A stretch of DNA of 64,000 nucleotides from Aurantiacibacter zhengii (GTDB lineage: Bacteria; Pseudomonadota; Alphaproteobacteria; Sphingomonadales; Sphingomonadaceae). The stretch spans positions 1 through 64,000 of the forward strand of contig NZ_QXFL01000009.1 in the NCBI RefSeq assembly GCF_003584125.1, read 5' to 3'. Shown here piece after piece: positions 9,006 through 17,567 of this stretch (within the stretch, counting starts at the first letter, position 1; every line of letters starts with the position of its first letter). The translations under genes and the position numbers were made by a program. The notes below the pieces were generated by a model. The model was not told the origin of the DNA. It saw only the letters and a program-made list of their open reading frames with translations, and ran no database searches.

Positions 9006-9818
9006 TTAGTTTGCGTCTGCAGCAAATACTGCCCGGACTATTCCAAGGCCGTTGATCCGCGCTTCTACGATATCGCCTGGCGAAACCCCGGCCATCGGCC
9101 CAAGCGCTCCTGACAGAATGACGTCACCTTCCATCAAAGGGCGCCCGGCCTTGGCCATCACTTGGGCCAGCCACAAGGAAGCGGTAATCGGGCTATGCAG
9201 GCACGCAATTCCGGCACCCACCGAAATCGGTTCGCCTTTTGATTCCATAACCATGCCGCAGCTGCGCAGGTCGATCCCTTCGAGCTTGCGCGGTACCGCG
9301 CCCAGGACGAACAGGCCGCTTGAAGCATTGTCGGCAATCGTATCCCAAATCTTGATGTCCCAGTTCGCAATCCGGCTATCGACGATTTCGATCGCAGGCA
9401 CGACGTATTCGATTGCCCGGATCAGCTCAGCAGTCGTCAGGTCAGGGTGCGGAAGATCGCGGCCAACGACTATTGCGATTTCTGCCTCGACCTTGGGCTG
9501 GATAACCCGATCGAGTGAAACAGGCATGCCTTCTGCCACGTCCATATCTGCGAACAGCATGCCGTAATCGGGCTGGTCTACCCCGAGCTGATTCTGGACA
9601 GCCAGCGACGTCAGGCCGATCTTGCGCCCAACCAGACGCCGCCCCTTGGCCAAATAATGTCTGGTATTGCTCTCTTGCACAGCATAGGCCGCGTCCAAAC
9701 CGCCTGCGCTGATCATATCCCTGACAGGGTCGATTTCCTTGCCGCTCTTAGCCGCCTCGCGCAAAGCACAAGCGGCCCGATCAATGATGGCTGGGTCAAT
9801 AGTCGTGTTGGTAGTCAT
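9006..9818 (-). CDS. 2-hydroxypenta-2,4-dienoate (2-oxopent-4-enoate) hydratase
   Basis: A 270-residue hydratase (XylJ, DmpE, BphH, NahL) that adds water to 2-hydroxypenta-2,4-dienoate to give 4-hydroxy-2-oxovalerate. Family signatures are VGRKIGLTS near residue 65, the metal-binding [13 protein letters not shown] near residue 108 and [10 protein letters not shown]. Gene order hydratase-dehydrogenase-aldolase matches meta operons. It begins four bases after the semialdehyde dehydrogenase gene ends. Confidence 0.9.
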   Translation of the reverse strand: MTTNTTIDPAIIDRAACALREAAKSGKEIDPVRDMISAGGLDAAYAVQESNTRHYLAKGRRLVGRKIGLTSLAVQNQLGVDQPDYGMLFADMDVAEGMPVSLDRVIQPKVEAEIAIVVGRDLPHPDLTTAELIRAIEYVVPAIEIVDSRIANWDIKIWDTIADNASSGLFVLGAVPRKLEGIDLRSCGMVMESKGEPISVGAGIACLHSPITASLWLAQVMAKAGRPLMEGDVILSGALGPMAGVSPGDIVEARINGLGIVRAVFAADAN

Positions 9819-9822
9819 GATC

Positions 9823-11307
9823 TTACAGCTTCACGCAAATGTTGGTAAGTTCGGTATAGAATTCGAGGCTGTGCACCCCACCCTCGCGACCAATTCCCGA
9901 ATGGCCAGAGCCACCAAAGGCCGTGCGAAGATCCCGCAAGAACCAGGAATTCACCCAGCAGACACCGACATCCATCGCTGCCGCGACGCGGTGTCCGCGA
10001 GACATGTTCTCACTCCAGATTGAGGCACAAAGGCCGTAGGGCGAATCATTCGCCAGCGCGATGACTTCGTCCTCCTCGTCGAAGGGGATTACCCCGCAGC
10101 AAGGACCGAAGATCTCCTCGCGCATCACTGTGCTGTCGTGTGAAAGTCCGGTCCAAACGGTGGGCTGAACAAAAAAGCCTGCCCATTCTGGCCCGGAAAG
10201 CTCAGGAGTGCCACCGCCGGTCACCACGGTCGCGCCTTCTTCAACGGCGCGGCGATAGTAACCCAGAACTTTATCGCGGTGCTCAGCGCTTATCAGCGGA
10301 CCAAGGTAAGCGGGATCGTCGATCGCACCTGGCTTGAATCCTTCCGCGGCCTCCTTCATTCGCGCGACGAACTCCTCGTAGACAGGACGTTCAACATAGA
10401 CACGTTCCGTCCCCAGACACACCTGTCCTGTATTCATGAAAACCGCGCGCGACAGCCCTTCTACGGCCTTATTCAAATCAGCATCCGCGAAAACAATCCC
10501 TGCGTTTTTTCCTCCCAGTTCGAACGATACGTCCCGCACGCCGACTGCTGCCTTTTGCATAATTTTTTCGCCGGTGCGGGTCTCTCCGGTGAAAGTGATC
10601 GCGTCAACGTCGCTATTTGACGTAAGAAACTCACCCGCCGAGCCAGGCCCGAAGCCATGAACGACATTATAGACGCCATCCGGCATTCCGACTGCGTTCA
10701 TCACTTCACCAAGCAAAGCGGCCGTCCGGGGTGTTTCTTCCGAAGGTTTGACGACTACGGTATTACCACAAGCCAGTGCCGGGCCGACCTTCCATGTCAT
10801 CAGCAATAGCGGGAAATTCCAGGGGCAGATTACCGCAATTACCCCTTTTGGCTTGCGAACCGTGTAATTGTTGGCCTGCCCTCCATCGGGCGTGTCTGTG
10901 ATGAAGCTCTCGCCGGGCATGGTCGAAATTACATCGGCGAACATCCTGAAATTCGCTGCGCCGCGAGGTATGTCGATATGGGCGGCGACAGCGCGAGGTT
11001 TGCCAGTATCGGCCACTTCCGCCGCCAGAAAATCGTCGGATCGGCGCTCAATCTCTGCCGCCACGGCGGTGATCAGCTTGACACGCTCAGAAGTAGTCAT
11101 GCTGCCCCAGCGCCCATTGAGCGCATTCCTCGCAGCGGCAACCGCGTCCGCGACATCGTCGGCGCTTGCCTCCTGAACGAGACCTATCTGCTCCCCAGTG
11201 GCTGGATTAAAATTGGGGAACGACTTGCCCTCGCTTCCCTCGCGATAGGTACCGTCGATAAAGTTGAGAACAGTGTCTGTCACTGCAGGGGAGGCATAGG
11301 ATGTCAT
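9823..11307 (-). CDS. 2-hydroxymuconic semialdehyde dehydrogenase
   Basis: A 494-residue NAD+-dependent aldehyde dehydrogenase (XylG, DmpC, NahI) that oxidises the C23O product to 2-hydroxymuconate. The Rossmann motif FTGETRTGE, the general-base Glu in SFELGGKNAG near residue 260 and the catalytic Cys in NTGQVCLGTERVYV near residue 295 are intact. The CLGTERV sequence is typical of the hydroxymuconic group. It provides the oxidative branch alongside the hydrolase encoded at 12723-13574. Confidence 0.93.
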   Translation of the reverse strand: MTSYASPAVTDTVLNFIDGTYREGSEGKSFPNFNPATGEQIGLVQEASADDVADAVAAARNALNGRWGSMTTSERVKLITAVAAEIERRSDDFLAAEVADTGKPRAVAAHIDIPRGAANFRMFADVISTMPGESFITDTPDGGQANNYTVRKPKGVIAVICPWNFPLLLMTWKVGPALACGNTVVVKPSEETPRTAALLGEVMNAVGMPDGVYNVVHGFGPGSAGEFLTSNSDVDAITFTGETRTGEKIMQKAAVGVRDVSFELGGKNAGIVFADADLNKAVEGLSRAVFMNTGQVCLGTERVYVERPVYEEFVARMKEAAEGFKPGAIDDPAYLGPLISAEHRDKVLGYYRRAVEEGATVVTGGGTPELSGPEWAGFFVQPTVWTGLSHDSTVMREEIFGPCCGVIPFDEEDEVIALANDSPYGLCASIWSENMSRGHRVAAAMDVGVCWVNSWFLRDLRTAFGGSGHSGIGREGGVHSLEFYTELTNICVKL

Positions 11308-11346
11308 TGCTACGGAATATCCTAGAATTGCAATTCGGACTGATTG

Positions 11347-11778
11347 TTAAAACTGTCGGGCGTCAATCACGGCGAGGCCAGCATTGGCGCATTCTACATC
11401 CTGTTCTTCTGATCCGCCCGAGACCCCGATTGCGCCGACACACTCTCCGTTGATTTCGATCGGCAATCCACCGGCAAACATAGCAATCCCGGGCTGCCTT
11501 CCAATCCCGTCTCGCAGCGCTGGATTGCCCGAGACCATCACGTAAAAGTCCGGCGTAGGAACCCGAAAGCTGGCTGCAGTGCAGGCCTTGTCCTGGGCGA
11601 TCTTGTTTGAGGGTGCAGGCGAACCGTTGGCACGCAGAAAAGCGAGCAGATCTCCTCCCGCACCGACGACGGCTGCAGCCACCGGACAGTCCATGTCTGC
11701 CCCCCTAGCAACAGCCGCTGCTACGGCCGTGAGTGCCAGTTCATGACTGACCGTCTGGATCGAAATAACACCCTCCAT
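11347..11778 (-). CDS. GlcG/HbpS-family protein
   Basis: A 143-residue protein of the haem-degrading/GlcG domain family (DUF336). The family signature is the segment with QDKACTAASFRV near residue 65 and the GGLPIEINGECVGAIGVSGG stretch near residue 105. Genes of this family recur in aromatic degradation operons, but their role is not settled. It begins three bases after the C23O gene stop, so it is co-translated with the ring-cleavage enzyme. A protective role for the dioxygenase is only a speculation. Confidence 0.85.
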   Translation of the reverse strand: MEGVISIQTVSHELALTAVAAAVARGADMDCPVAAAVVGAGGDLLAFLRANGSPAPSNKIAQDKACTAASFRVPTPDFYVMVSGNPALRDGIGRQPGIAMFAGGLPIEINGECVGAIGVSGGSEEQDVECANAGLAVIDARQF

Positions 11779-11780
11779 GA

Positions 11781-12704
11781 TCAGGTATTGACCGTCATGA
11801 AGCGATCATTGAGTGCCTTTTCGTAGTAAAAGACCGCTTTACCGGCATTTTCGGCCTTCCACGTGCGTCGAGGGTTGTCGGGATAATAGAAGTACCCGCC
11901 ACTGAAGGTTTCGTTGCGATTGCCTGACGGGTCGAAGAAGTAAATTGTCTGACCGCGGGTGATGCCGTGGCGCGTCGGGCCGATATCTAGCGAAATATCG
12001 TAGCGGCTGATGATGTCCGCAGCGTGGCCCACATCGTGCCACGATTCCAGGTTAAAAGACGTATGATGTATCTTGCCGTCTTCCGGAGCGCCGAGGAACG
12101 CGACATCGTGCGCCTTGTTGCTACAGCTGAGGAAGATTGCCATGCGTCCCCCGCTCGCCTCATCGACCAGTTCCTCAGTGATCGAGAAATCGAGAGCATC
12201 GACCAGGATCTTGGCTGAAGCAGCGATATCTACCCCGTTGAGTGCGCAGTGATCGAACCGGGTCACACGCATGCCTCGCGGTTCAACCACCCAGACATCC
12301 GGGTCGCTGATTGCTGGGCCGGTCTGCGACAGTTCCATCTCGGAATAGAGTTCGAAAACATGTTGCGTTGGAAGTTTGAACCGGATCTTGCGGCCAACAC
12401 CAGGATCTTCACCTTCCGGAAGCACATCCACATGAACGCCCATATCGAGCAAACGCTCGGCAAAATGATCGAGATCTGTATCCTTAGCGACCTTGAAACC
12501 CATCACGTCCATGCCCGGATGGTCGGCTTCGCGCAGGATGATGCTGTGCCTGTCGAATTCATCAAAAGCCTGGAAGAACGCACGGTCGCCCTCGCGTGAA
12601 ACGAGATTAAGGCCGATACGATCGCGATAATGCTCAATCGCCTCCTCAAGATCCAGAACCCTCAACTGTACGTATCCGGGACGAATAACTCCGGTAACTG
12701 CCAT
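11781..12704 (-). CDS. Catechol 2,3-dioxygenase (extradiol, type I)
   Basis: A 307-residue vicinal-oxygen-chelate dioxygenase, the same length as XylE/NahH, that opens catechol to 2-hydroxymuconic semialdehyde. Fe(II) ligands are His152 (FDHCAL), His214 (HHTSFN) and Glu265 (ETFSGGY), nearly identical in position to the classical enzyme. Two glyoxalase-type domains are present. It is central to the operon: all genes on its left process its product. Confidence 0.96.
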   Translation of the reverse strand: MAVTGVIRPGYVQLRVLDLEEAIEHYRDRIGLNLVSREGDRAFFQAFDEFDRHSIILREADHPGMDVMGFKVAKDTDLDHFAERLLDMGVHVDVLPEGEDPGVGRKIRFKLPTQHVFELYSEMELSQTGPAISDPDVWVVEPRGMRVTRFDHCALNGVDIAASAKILVDALDFSITEELVDEASGGRMAIFLSCSNKAHDVAFLGAPEDGKIHHTSFNLESWHDVGHAADIISRYDISLDIGPTRHGITRGQTIYFFDPSGNRNETFSGGYFYYPDNPRRTWKAENAGKAVFYYEKALNDRFMTVNT

Positions 12705-12722
12705 GATCGATCTCCTCTCTAA

Positions 12723-13574
12723 TTAAGCCTTGAGGCCGTGTTTGAAGAATTCCGTCACCATCCGGTTGAAGCTCGCCAGGCGTTCAATCTGGACCCAGTG
12801 ACCACATTCGGAGAACAGATGAAGATCTGCTCGCTTCATCAGGCCGGCCAGACGCACGGTTGAGTCCAGCGGTATTACCTGATCGGCAATTCCATGAAGA
12901 ATTAGCGTCTCGTGCTCGATATTGCCGATGTCCTCTTCGCGACTGGCAAGCATGGCGACATTGTTCTGGCGATCTTCGCCACCAAAGGTTTCGCGATAGG
13001 GTTCCAGCATGCCGGGACGGATGCTGGCCTCGTAACGTGATTGAATGAGATCGTCCGTCAGGCGAGAATGGTCCCAGGCGAGATATTTGAGAGACTCTCT
13101 CATCGCTTCAATCGATGGCTCGTATCCCCAGACCTTGTCCAGTGCCGGGGTGATGGAAAAATTCAGACCTGCTGGCCCCATGAGAACTGCACGATCGACC
13201 CGATCAGGATGCGCAATCATGAAAGCGAGTGTGACCCCCCCACCGAACGAATTTCCAACCATCGAAATCTTGTCGATACCCAACGCATCGAGAAGGGAGG
13301 CCAATTGATCGACCCAGACCTGCTTGTCCTGAATTCGGCCTTTGCTGTCAGAATAGCCAAAACCAAACATGTCGGGCGCGATGACGCGAAAACTCTCGGC
13401 AAGGACCGGAATATTCAGACGCCAGTTTGCCCAGGCGGTGACCCCTGGGCCAGAACCGTGAACAAGGAGAACCGGCGGGCCTTCACCGACATCGTGATAA
13501 TTCGTCGAGGATCCTCCAACGTCTAATGATTGGCCAACTTCTGCGCGCGCGGCTTCTTGGTTCGCATCTACCAT
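12723..13574 (-). CDS. 2-hydroxymuconic semialdehyde hydrolase
   Basis: A 283-residue alpha/beta hydrolase of the meta-cleavage product hydrolase family (XylF, DmpD, BphD relatives) that splits the ring-fission product to 2-hydroxypentadienoate and a carboxylic acid (formate from catechol). The oxyanion segment VHGSGPGVTAW is near residue 38, the nucleophile Ser lies in MVGNSFGGG near residue 110, the Asp is in HGIADQVIPLD and the His is in ECGHWVQIER. It allows growth on substrates whose ring-fission product is a ketone. Confidence 0.93.
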   Translation of the reverse strand: MVDANQEAARAEVGQSLDVGGSSTNYHDVGEGPPVLLVHGSGPGVTAWANWRLNIPVLAESFRVIAPDMFGFGYSDSKGRIQDKQVWVDQLASLLDALGIDKISMVGNSFGGGVTLAFMIAHPDRVDRAVLMGPAGLNFSITPALDKVWGYEPSIEAMRESLKYLAWDHSRLTDDLIQSRYEASIRPGMLEPYRETFGGEDRQNNVAMLASREEDIGNIEHETLILHGIADQVIPLDSTVRLAGLMKRADLHLFSECGHWVQIERLASFNRMVTEFFKHGLKA

Positions 13575-13659
13575 GATTTTAAGCCAATCCTTTTCTATTA
13601 CTGACAGTGCAAGCCGTTCAGGAAGGCAACAACACCAACCTTCGGATTGCCGATCTATT

Positions 13660-15330
13660 TCACCCTTCGAGATCCCAAGGTATGTCCTGCGGCCTCGACA
13701 TCAGCAGATTGCGAACATCATTTTTTCGCACTTTGAAGTTTGTCGTCAGCGGAAAGTCTTCTTGTGTGAAGACAATGTGCTTTGGAACCGAGGGACGGTT
13801 GAGCTTGTCCCTGCAGAACTCGATCAATTCGGTGTGGCTCAGCTCGGGATGGGAATCAGCGCGATGAACAACCGCTACAACAGCTTCACCCCATTCCGGG
13901 TGAGGCAGTCCCACAACGCAAATATCCGCGACACCCGGATGCTTAACGATCACTTCCTCGACGGAAGCGGGATAAACATTAACTCCCCCGGAAATTATGA
14001 GAAACTTCTGTCGATCCAGAAGATATAGGTAGCCTTCCTCATCTAGCGAGCCGATATCATTCGTGCGGAGCCAACCCTCACTCTGCACTTCTTGCGTTTG
14101 CTCCGGCAGATTCAGGTATTCGGCCATAACCGTGGGCCCGCGAAGCCAGACTTCACCGGGCTCCCCAACGGCCACTGGTTGCCCGTCTTCGCTTCGGATT
14201 GAAATTTCAAAATGAGACGCAACTCGCCCGACTGAAGAAAGCAGCTTCGGTTTTGTGCTCAGACCACGCCGATGGTCTTCCGGCGAGAGGAAGGAGACCC
14301 CGCCCCAAGTCGTCTCGGTGAGCGCATAGACATTGATCATGTCTTTACCGAAAGTCTCATGCACGCTCCTGATGAGGTGCGGAGAAGCGGGGGAGGAGCC
14401 ATAGACAATCAAGCGGACGGAGGAGAGATCGAACGGCGTCGCCTTGTTGTCCTCAAGTGCCCATTTGAGCATTGTCGGAGCGAGAAGAAATGCCGTGACC
14501 GATTTCTCTTTCACGGTATCGAAGAAGGTGCCCCGATCATAGTCGCCATCAGCAATAATGTGCGTCATTCCATTGCCAAGACCGAGAAACGCAAGAACCA
14601 CAGCAACCCAGGCATTTCCGGTTGGAAGGAAGAATCGATCATCGCGAACGAAGCCGAATTCCGCCAGCGCATGAAGTATTGTGACAGTCACCGCACCGTG
14701 GGTTAAAACAGCGCCCTTTGGCACACCGGTAGTTCCCGAAGTATAGCTGTAGAACAACGGATTTTCGGATGAGAGCAAGGGCATATCCGGCACTGAGGCT
14801 ACGGCATCCGTCAATGTATCAAGGTCGCTCGCGAAATTATGAGCACCGCCGAAACCGATGACCCCAATATCGAGCTCATCGAGAACGTCTCTGATAATTT
14901 CAATTTGATCAGTACAAGACGCGTGAACAAAGAGATACCTTGCGTTGGAATCTCTAAGCACATGAATCATTTCAGTAGGAGTGAATCTGCGATTTATTCC
15001 CACCCGGATTGCGCCCGCCTTCATGCAGGCGAAGAAATGTTCATAAACCTCAATGCATTCAGGAGCGATGATGGCAGCCGCGTCGCCGACACGGCATCCC
15101 ATCGAAAGCAGGACGGCCGCAATGCGATCCGAGCGAGCATCCATTTGACCCCAATTCGCTTCGCGGTCCCCGCAGACATAGGCGACCTTTTTCGGATTAT
15201 TGCTTCCGGTTCGACGTATCAATTCACGCGGCAACATCTGGACATTCACGTCTTCGGTGGCATTTTGCCCCGCCCGATCGCATCCAATGTCCTTGGGGAA
15301 CTGATCTCTTGCCTCTGAAACTCTTCCCAT
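13660..15330 (-). CDS. Acyl-CoA ligase (AMP-forming), operon-internal
   Basis: A 556-residue member of the adenylate-forming family. Core motifs are present: the phosphate loop YTSGTTGVPKGAV near residue 210, YALTETTW near residue 340, the Asp in LRTNDIG and the hinge LDRQKFLIISGGVNVYP. It ends with the TNFKVRKND segment where the catalytic Lys resides. It activates a carboxylic acid to its CoA thioester; the substrate (aromatic acid or aryl side-chain acid) cannot be told. The start at 15330 has a good ribosome site (GAGG, five to six bases upstream). It lies between the DUF35 gene and the meta-cleavage genes. Confidence 0.9.
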   Translation of the reverse strand: MGRVSEARDQFPKDIGCDRAGQNATEDVNVQMLPRELIRRTGSNNPKKVAYVCGDREANWGQMDARSDRIAAVLLSMGCRVGDAAAIIAPECIEVYEHFFACMKAGAIRVGINRRFTPTEMIHVLRDSNARYLFVHASCTDQIEIIRDVLDELDIGVIGFGGAHNFASDLDTLTDAVASVPDMPLLSSENPLFYSYTSGTTGVPKGAVLTHGAVTVTILHALAEFGFVRDDRFFLPTGNAWVAVVLAFLGLGNGMTHIIADGDYDRGTFFDTVKEKSVTAFLLAPTMLKWALEDNKATPFDLSSVRLIVYGSSPASPHLIRSVHETFGKDMINVYALTETTWGGVSFLSPEDHRRGLSTKPKLLSSVGRVASHFEISIRSEDGQPVAVGEPGEVWLRGPTVMAEYLNLPEQTQEVQSEGWLRTNDIGSLDEEGYLYLLDRQKFLIISGGVNVYPASVEEVIVKHPGVADICVVGLPHPEWGEAVVAVVHRADSHPELSHTELIEFCRDKLNRPSVPKHIVFTQEDFPLTTNFKVRKNDVRNLLMSRPQDIPWDLEG

Positions 15331-15374
15331 GACAACCTCGTGTTTTAGTTTTGATGAACAACTTACTTGCTCTA

Positions 15375-15779
15375 TTAGTTATTTGATCGGCATGATTGGA
15401 ACCAAACCCTGCCGTTCTGAATCTCTTTGAAACTTACTGGATCCCCAATCGTAGGCGCACCCGAACCGTCATCTTCGAGTAACGCGGTGAGCCTGCACCC
15501 CTCATCAAGCTCGACGAGAATGGTAGTATAGGGAGGATCGAGTTCCGGATCGTATTTTGTGTGATATATGACGAAAGAATATATCTCCCCGAAGCCCTTT
15601 GTTTCCGAGACCTCAAGTGGACCGGCACATTTCGGGCATATCCGCGCGGCATAATCGACCACGCCGCAACCGTCCGCGCATTGCAGGCAACATAGTCGCC
15701 CCGCCTCCGCAAGCTGGCGGATCTTGCCCGAGAACGGATCGTCGACTGCATTCGGGATACTGCTACCGCCGCCCGACAT
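15375..15779 (-). CDS. DUF35 / OB-fold zinc-ribbon acyl-CoA-associated protein
   Basis: A 134-residue protein with an N-terminal rubredoxin-like zinc ribbon (Cys pairs in CLQC and CPKC) and a C-terminal OB fold containing SFVIYHTKYDP and TTILVELDEG. DUF35 proteins bind CoA thioesters and form stable complexes with thiolase-like partners, as in the steroid side-chain aldolase Ltp2-ChsH2. The gene lies two bases after the thiolase-like gene, so the two products probably form such a complex. Confidence 0.88.
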   Translation of the reverse strand: MSGGGSSIPNAVDDPFSGKIRQLAEAGRLCCLQCADGCGVVDYAARICPKCAGPLEVSETKGFGEIYSFVIYHTKYDPELDPPYTTILVELDEGCRLTALLEDDGSGAPTIGDPVSFKEIQNGRVWFQSCRSNN

Positions 15780-15781
15780 CT

Positions 15782-16987
15782 TTATAGCTCCCTGTGCGGA
15801 CTGATGGTCATCGCCGAATGATATTCCATCCTTCCGCCAAAGCCGGTCACAAGTCCGATATCGTTCTTGGGCACCTGACGCTCCCCGCCATCGCCACGGG
15901 CTTGAACCACGGCCTCATGAACCGGAGTCATGCCTTGCAGATAGTAGGAGGAAAGATGGCCTCCTCCGGTATTTACTGGAAGCTTCCCGCCCGGTTTTGT
16001 CGTGCCGCTGGCAATAAGGTCTGGTGCTTCGCCAGGCTGGCACAGGCCATACCCTTCGAGTGCAAGTATCGAGGTGATTGTAAATGGGCTATACAGTTCA
16101 CAATAATCGTAGAGTGCCGGTGTGGCACCAAGTGTCTCAAGCAATTTAGCTGAAGCAATTTCGGCACCGGTCTGCGTCTCAGGACTATTGCCGGCAAGGT
16201 TGCGCGCTCCAGAATGACCTTGTCCGAACGCATGGAGGTAGGCTGGCTGCTTAGGGCAATTGTCCGCTTCGTCCAGCGAACTGACGATTACGGCAACCGC
16301 GCCGTTGACCGGAAAGGCACAGTCGAAGAGCCTTAGCGGCTCCACTATCCAGCGAGAGTTGAAGTAATCATCCTCCCCCAGTGGCCCTCTAATAAACGCC
16401 TGCGGGTTAAGCGATGCCCACGCCCTGTCGGCGGAGGCCGCAGCATAAAGAGCCCGGTCATCAGCTCCATAAACATGAAAATACCGCTGCGCAGAAATCG
16501 CGAATGCGCCGACCGCGCCATGCAAACCGCTGCTCGCATCCCAACCAGGAAGGCCAGTCAGATCCATCGAGCCAGAATAGGTTTTGGCCGCCCCGGCGCT
16601 TCGGACAGGAGCATCTGCGAAAACGCACAAGACATTGCTTGCGCCACCAGCTTCGATAGCGAGCGCCGCATACTGGATCATCTGTATTGCCGAACTGCCT
16701 TCTGCCTCAATGCTCGCCAGCAATGACAGATCGCCAAGACCCAGATCGCGCTTAAGATGCAGTGGTAGAACCTCACTTGGCTCGATCGGGCTTCTGTTCA
16801 ACAGCAGCCCATCAATTATGTCCACTCCCGCTGACCTGTCAGCCAGCGCTGCGAGACAGGCTTGCGCAGCAAGCGCCCTAGGCGAAGAGCCCGGTTCGCG
16901 GGAAAAAGTGCTTTGCCCCAGCCCGGTAATCGCGGCCTTCGCTACGAATTTTCTGACTGCCTTCACTTTTCCCAAACCAAGCTCCAT
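15782..16987 (-). CDS. Thiolase-like protein (Ltp2/lipid-transfer type, no nucleophilic Cys)
   Basis: A 401-residue thiolase fold. At the place where thiolases carry their acyl-accepting Cys the sequence reads EAEGSSAIQMI, with no Cys; the C-terminal signature is NTGGGHLSSYYLQGM and not the NPSGGLISKGHPLGATG form. Both features are those of the SCP2-thiolase/lipid-transfer-like proteins that act as retro-aldolases or acyl-CoA binding partners. A YDYCELYSPFT segment near residue 290 may supply the catalytic Tyr, as in Ltp2 relatives. The partner is the DUF35 protein encoded next. Substrate unknown; a role in aryl side-chain shortening is inferred. Confidence 0.82.
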   Translation of the reverse strand: MELGLGKVKAVRKFVAKAAITGLGQSTFSREPGSSPRALAAQACLAALADRSAGVDIIDGLLLNRSPIEPSEVLPLHLKRDLGLGDLSLLASIEAEGSSAIQMIQYAALAIEAGGASNVLCVFADAPVRSAGAAKTYSGSMDLTGLPGWDASSGLHGAVGAFAISAQRYFHVYGADDRALYAAASADRAWASLNPQAFIRGPLGEDDYFNSRWIVEPLRLFDCAFPVNGAVAVIVSSLDEADNCPKQPAYLHAFGQGHSGARNLAGNSPETQTGAEIASAKLLETLGATPALYDYCELYSPFTITSILALEGYGLCQPGEAPDLIASGTTKPGGKLPVNTGGGHLSSYYLQGMTPVHEAVVQARGDGGERQVPKNDIGLVTGFGGRMEYHSAMTISPHREL

Positions 16988-17006
16988 AAAAACTAGTCGA
17001 CGGACC

Positions 17007-17495
17007 CTAGATGATGAATGAAAGACCCCGCACCGGTCCTTCAGAATTGAGCAGGTGGATGTGCTTGCTGAACATTTTCATCTCGCCATCTCGCATTCGA
17101 AGTTTATGCTCGACACGCGCAGGCCAAACTTCCATCTCTTTGTCTGCCTGAATGCGATATTCGTAGAGAACCACATTCGAACGAACGAAATACTCACCAT
17201 CAGCAATTGTTTCGATTTCAACGTTCGATATGATCCTGCACATACGAGAAGGTGGAACCTGCGCATGCCGCACACCGGTGTTCAACTGGCGGATACGCGT
17301 GGCCAGCCTGGTGCGGTTGTCGTTGAGGATAGAAATCCGACCATCATCCGGATCCTGTCCCGCCTCGGCAGGAACCCAGTAATGCATGTCATCCTCTGCC
17401 AGAGCCTCCCATTCCGAATAGCGCGATTCGTCTGCGAGACGCGCCTCCTTGAACAAGAATTCTTCAACCCGCAGGCGCTCTTCTATTGTAACCAT
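17007..17495 (-). CDS. Ring-hydroxylating oxygenase, beta subunit
   Basis: A 162-residue small subunit of a Rieske non-haem iron oxygenase, which builds the alpha3beta3 hexamer but has no cofactor. The SnoaL-like fold is recognised from LADESRYSEWEALAEDDMHYWVP (split here as LADESRYSEWEAL and DMHYWVP) and SRMCRIISNVEIE. Its size fits the salicylate/anthranilate oxygenase beta subunits. The ATG at 17495 is preferred over an in-frame TTG at 17525. It follows the alpha gene by 72 bases. Confidence 0.88.
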   Translation of the reverse strand: MVTIEERLRVEEFLFKEARLADESRYSEWEALAEDDMHYWVPAEAGQDPDDGRISILNDNRTRLATRIRQLNTGVRHAQVPPSRMCRIISNVEIETIADGEYFVRSNVVLYEYRIQADKEMEVWPARVEHKLRMRDGEMKMFSKHIHLLNSEGPVRGLSFII

Positions 17496-17567
17496 TTTTC
17501 GCAATCTTTTCACTTGGGGAATCAAGGTCGACCTGAATAGTCGCTAGAGAATCCTGAGGCTTCGATA

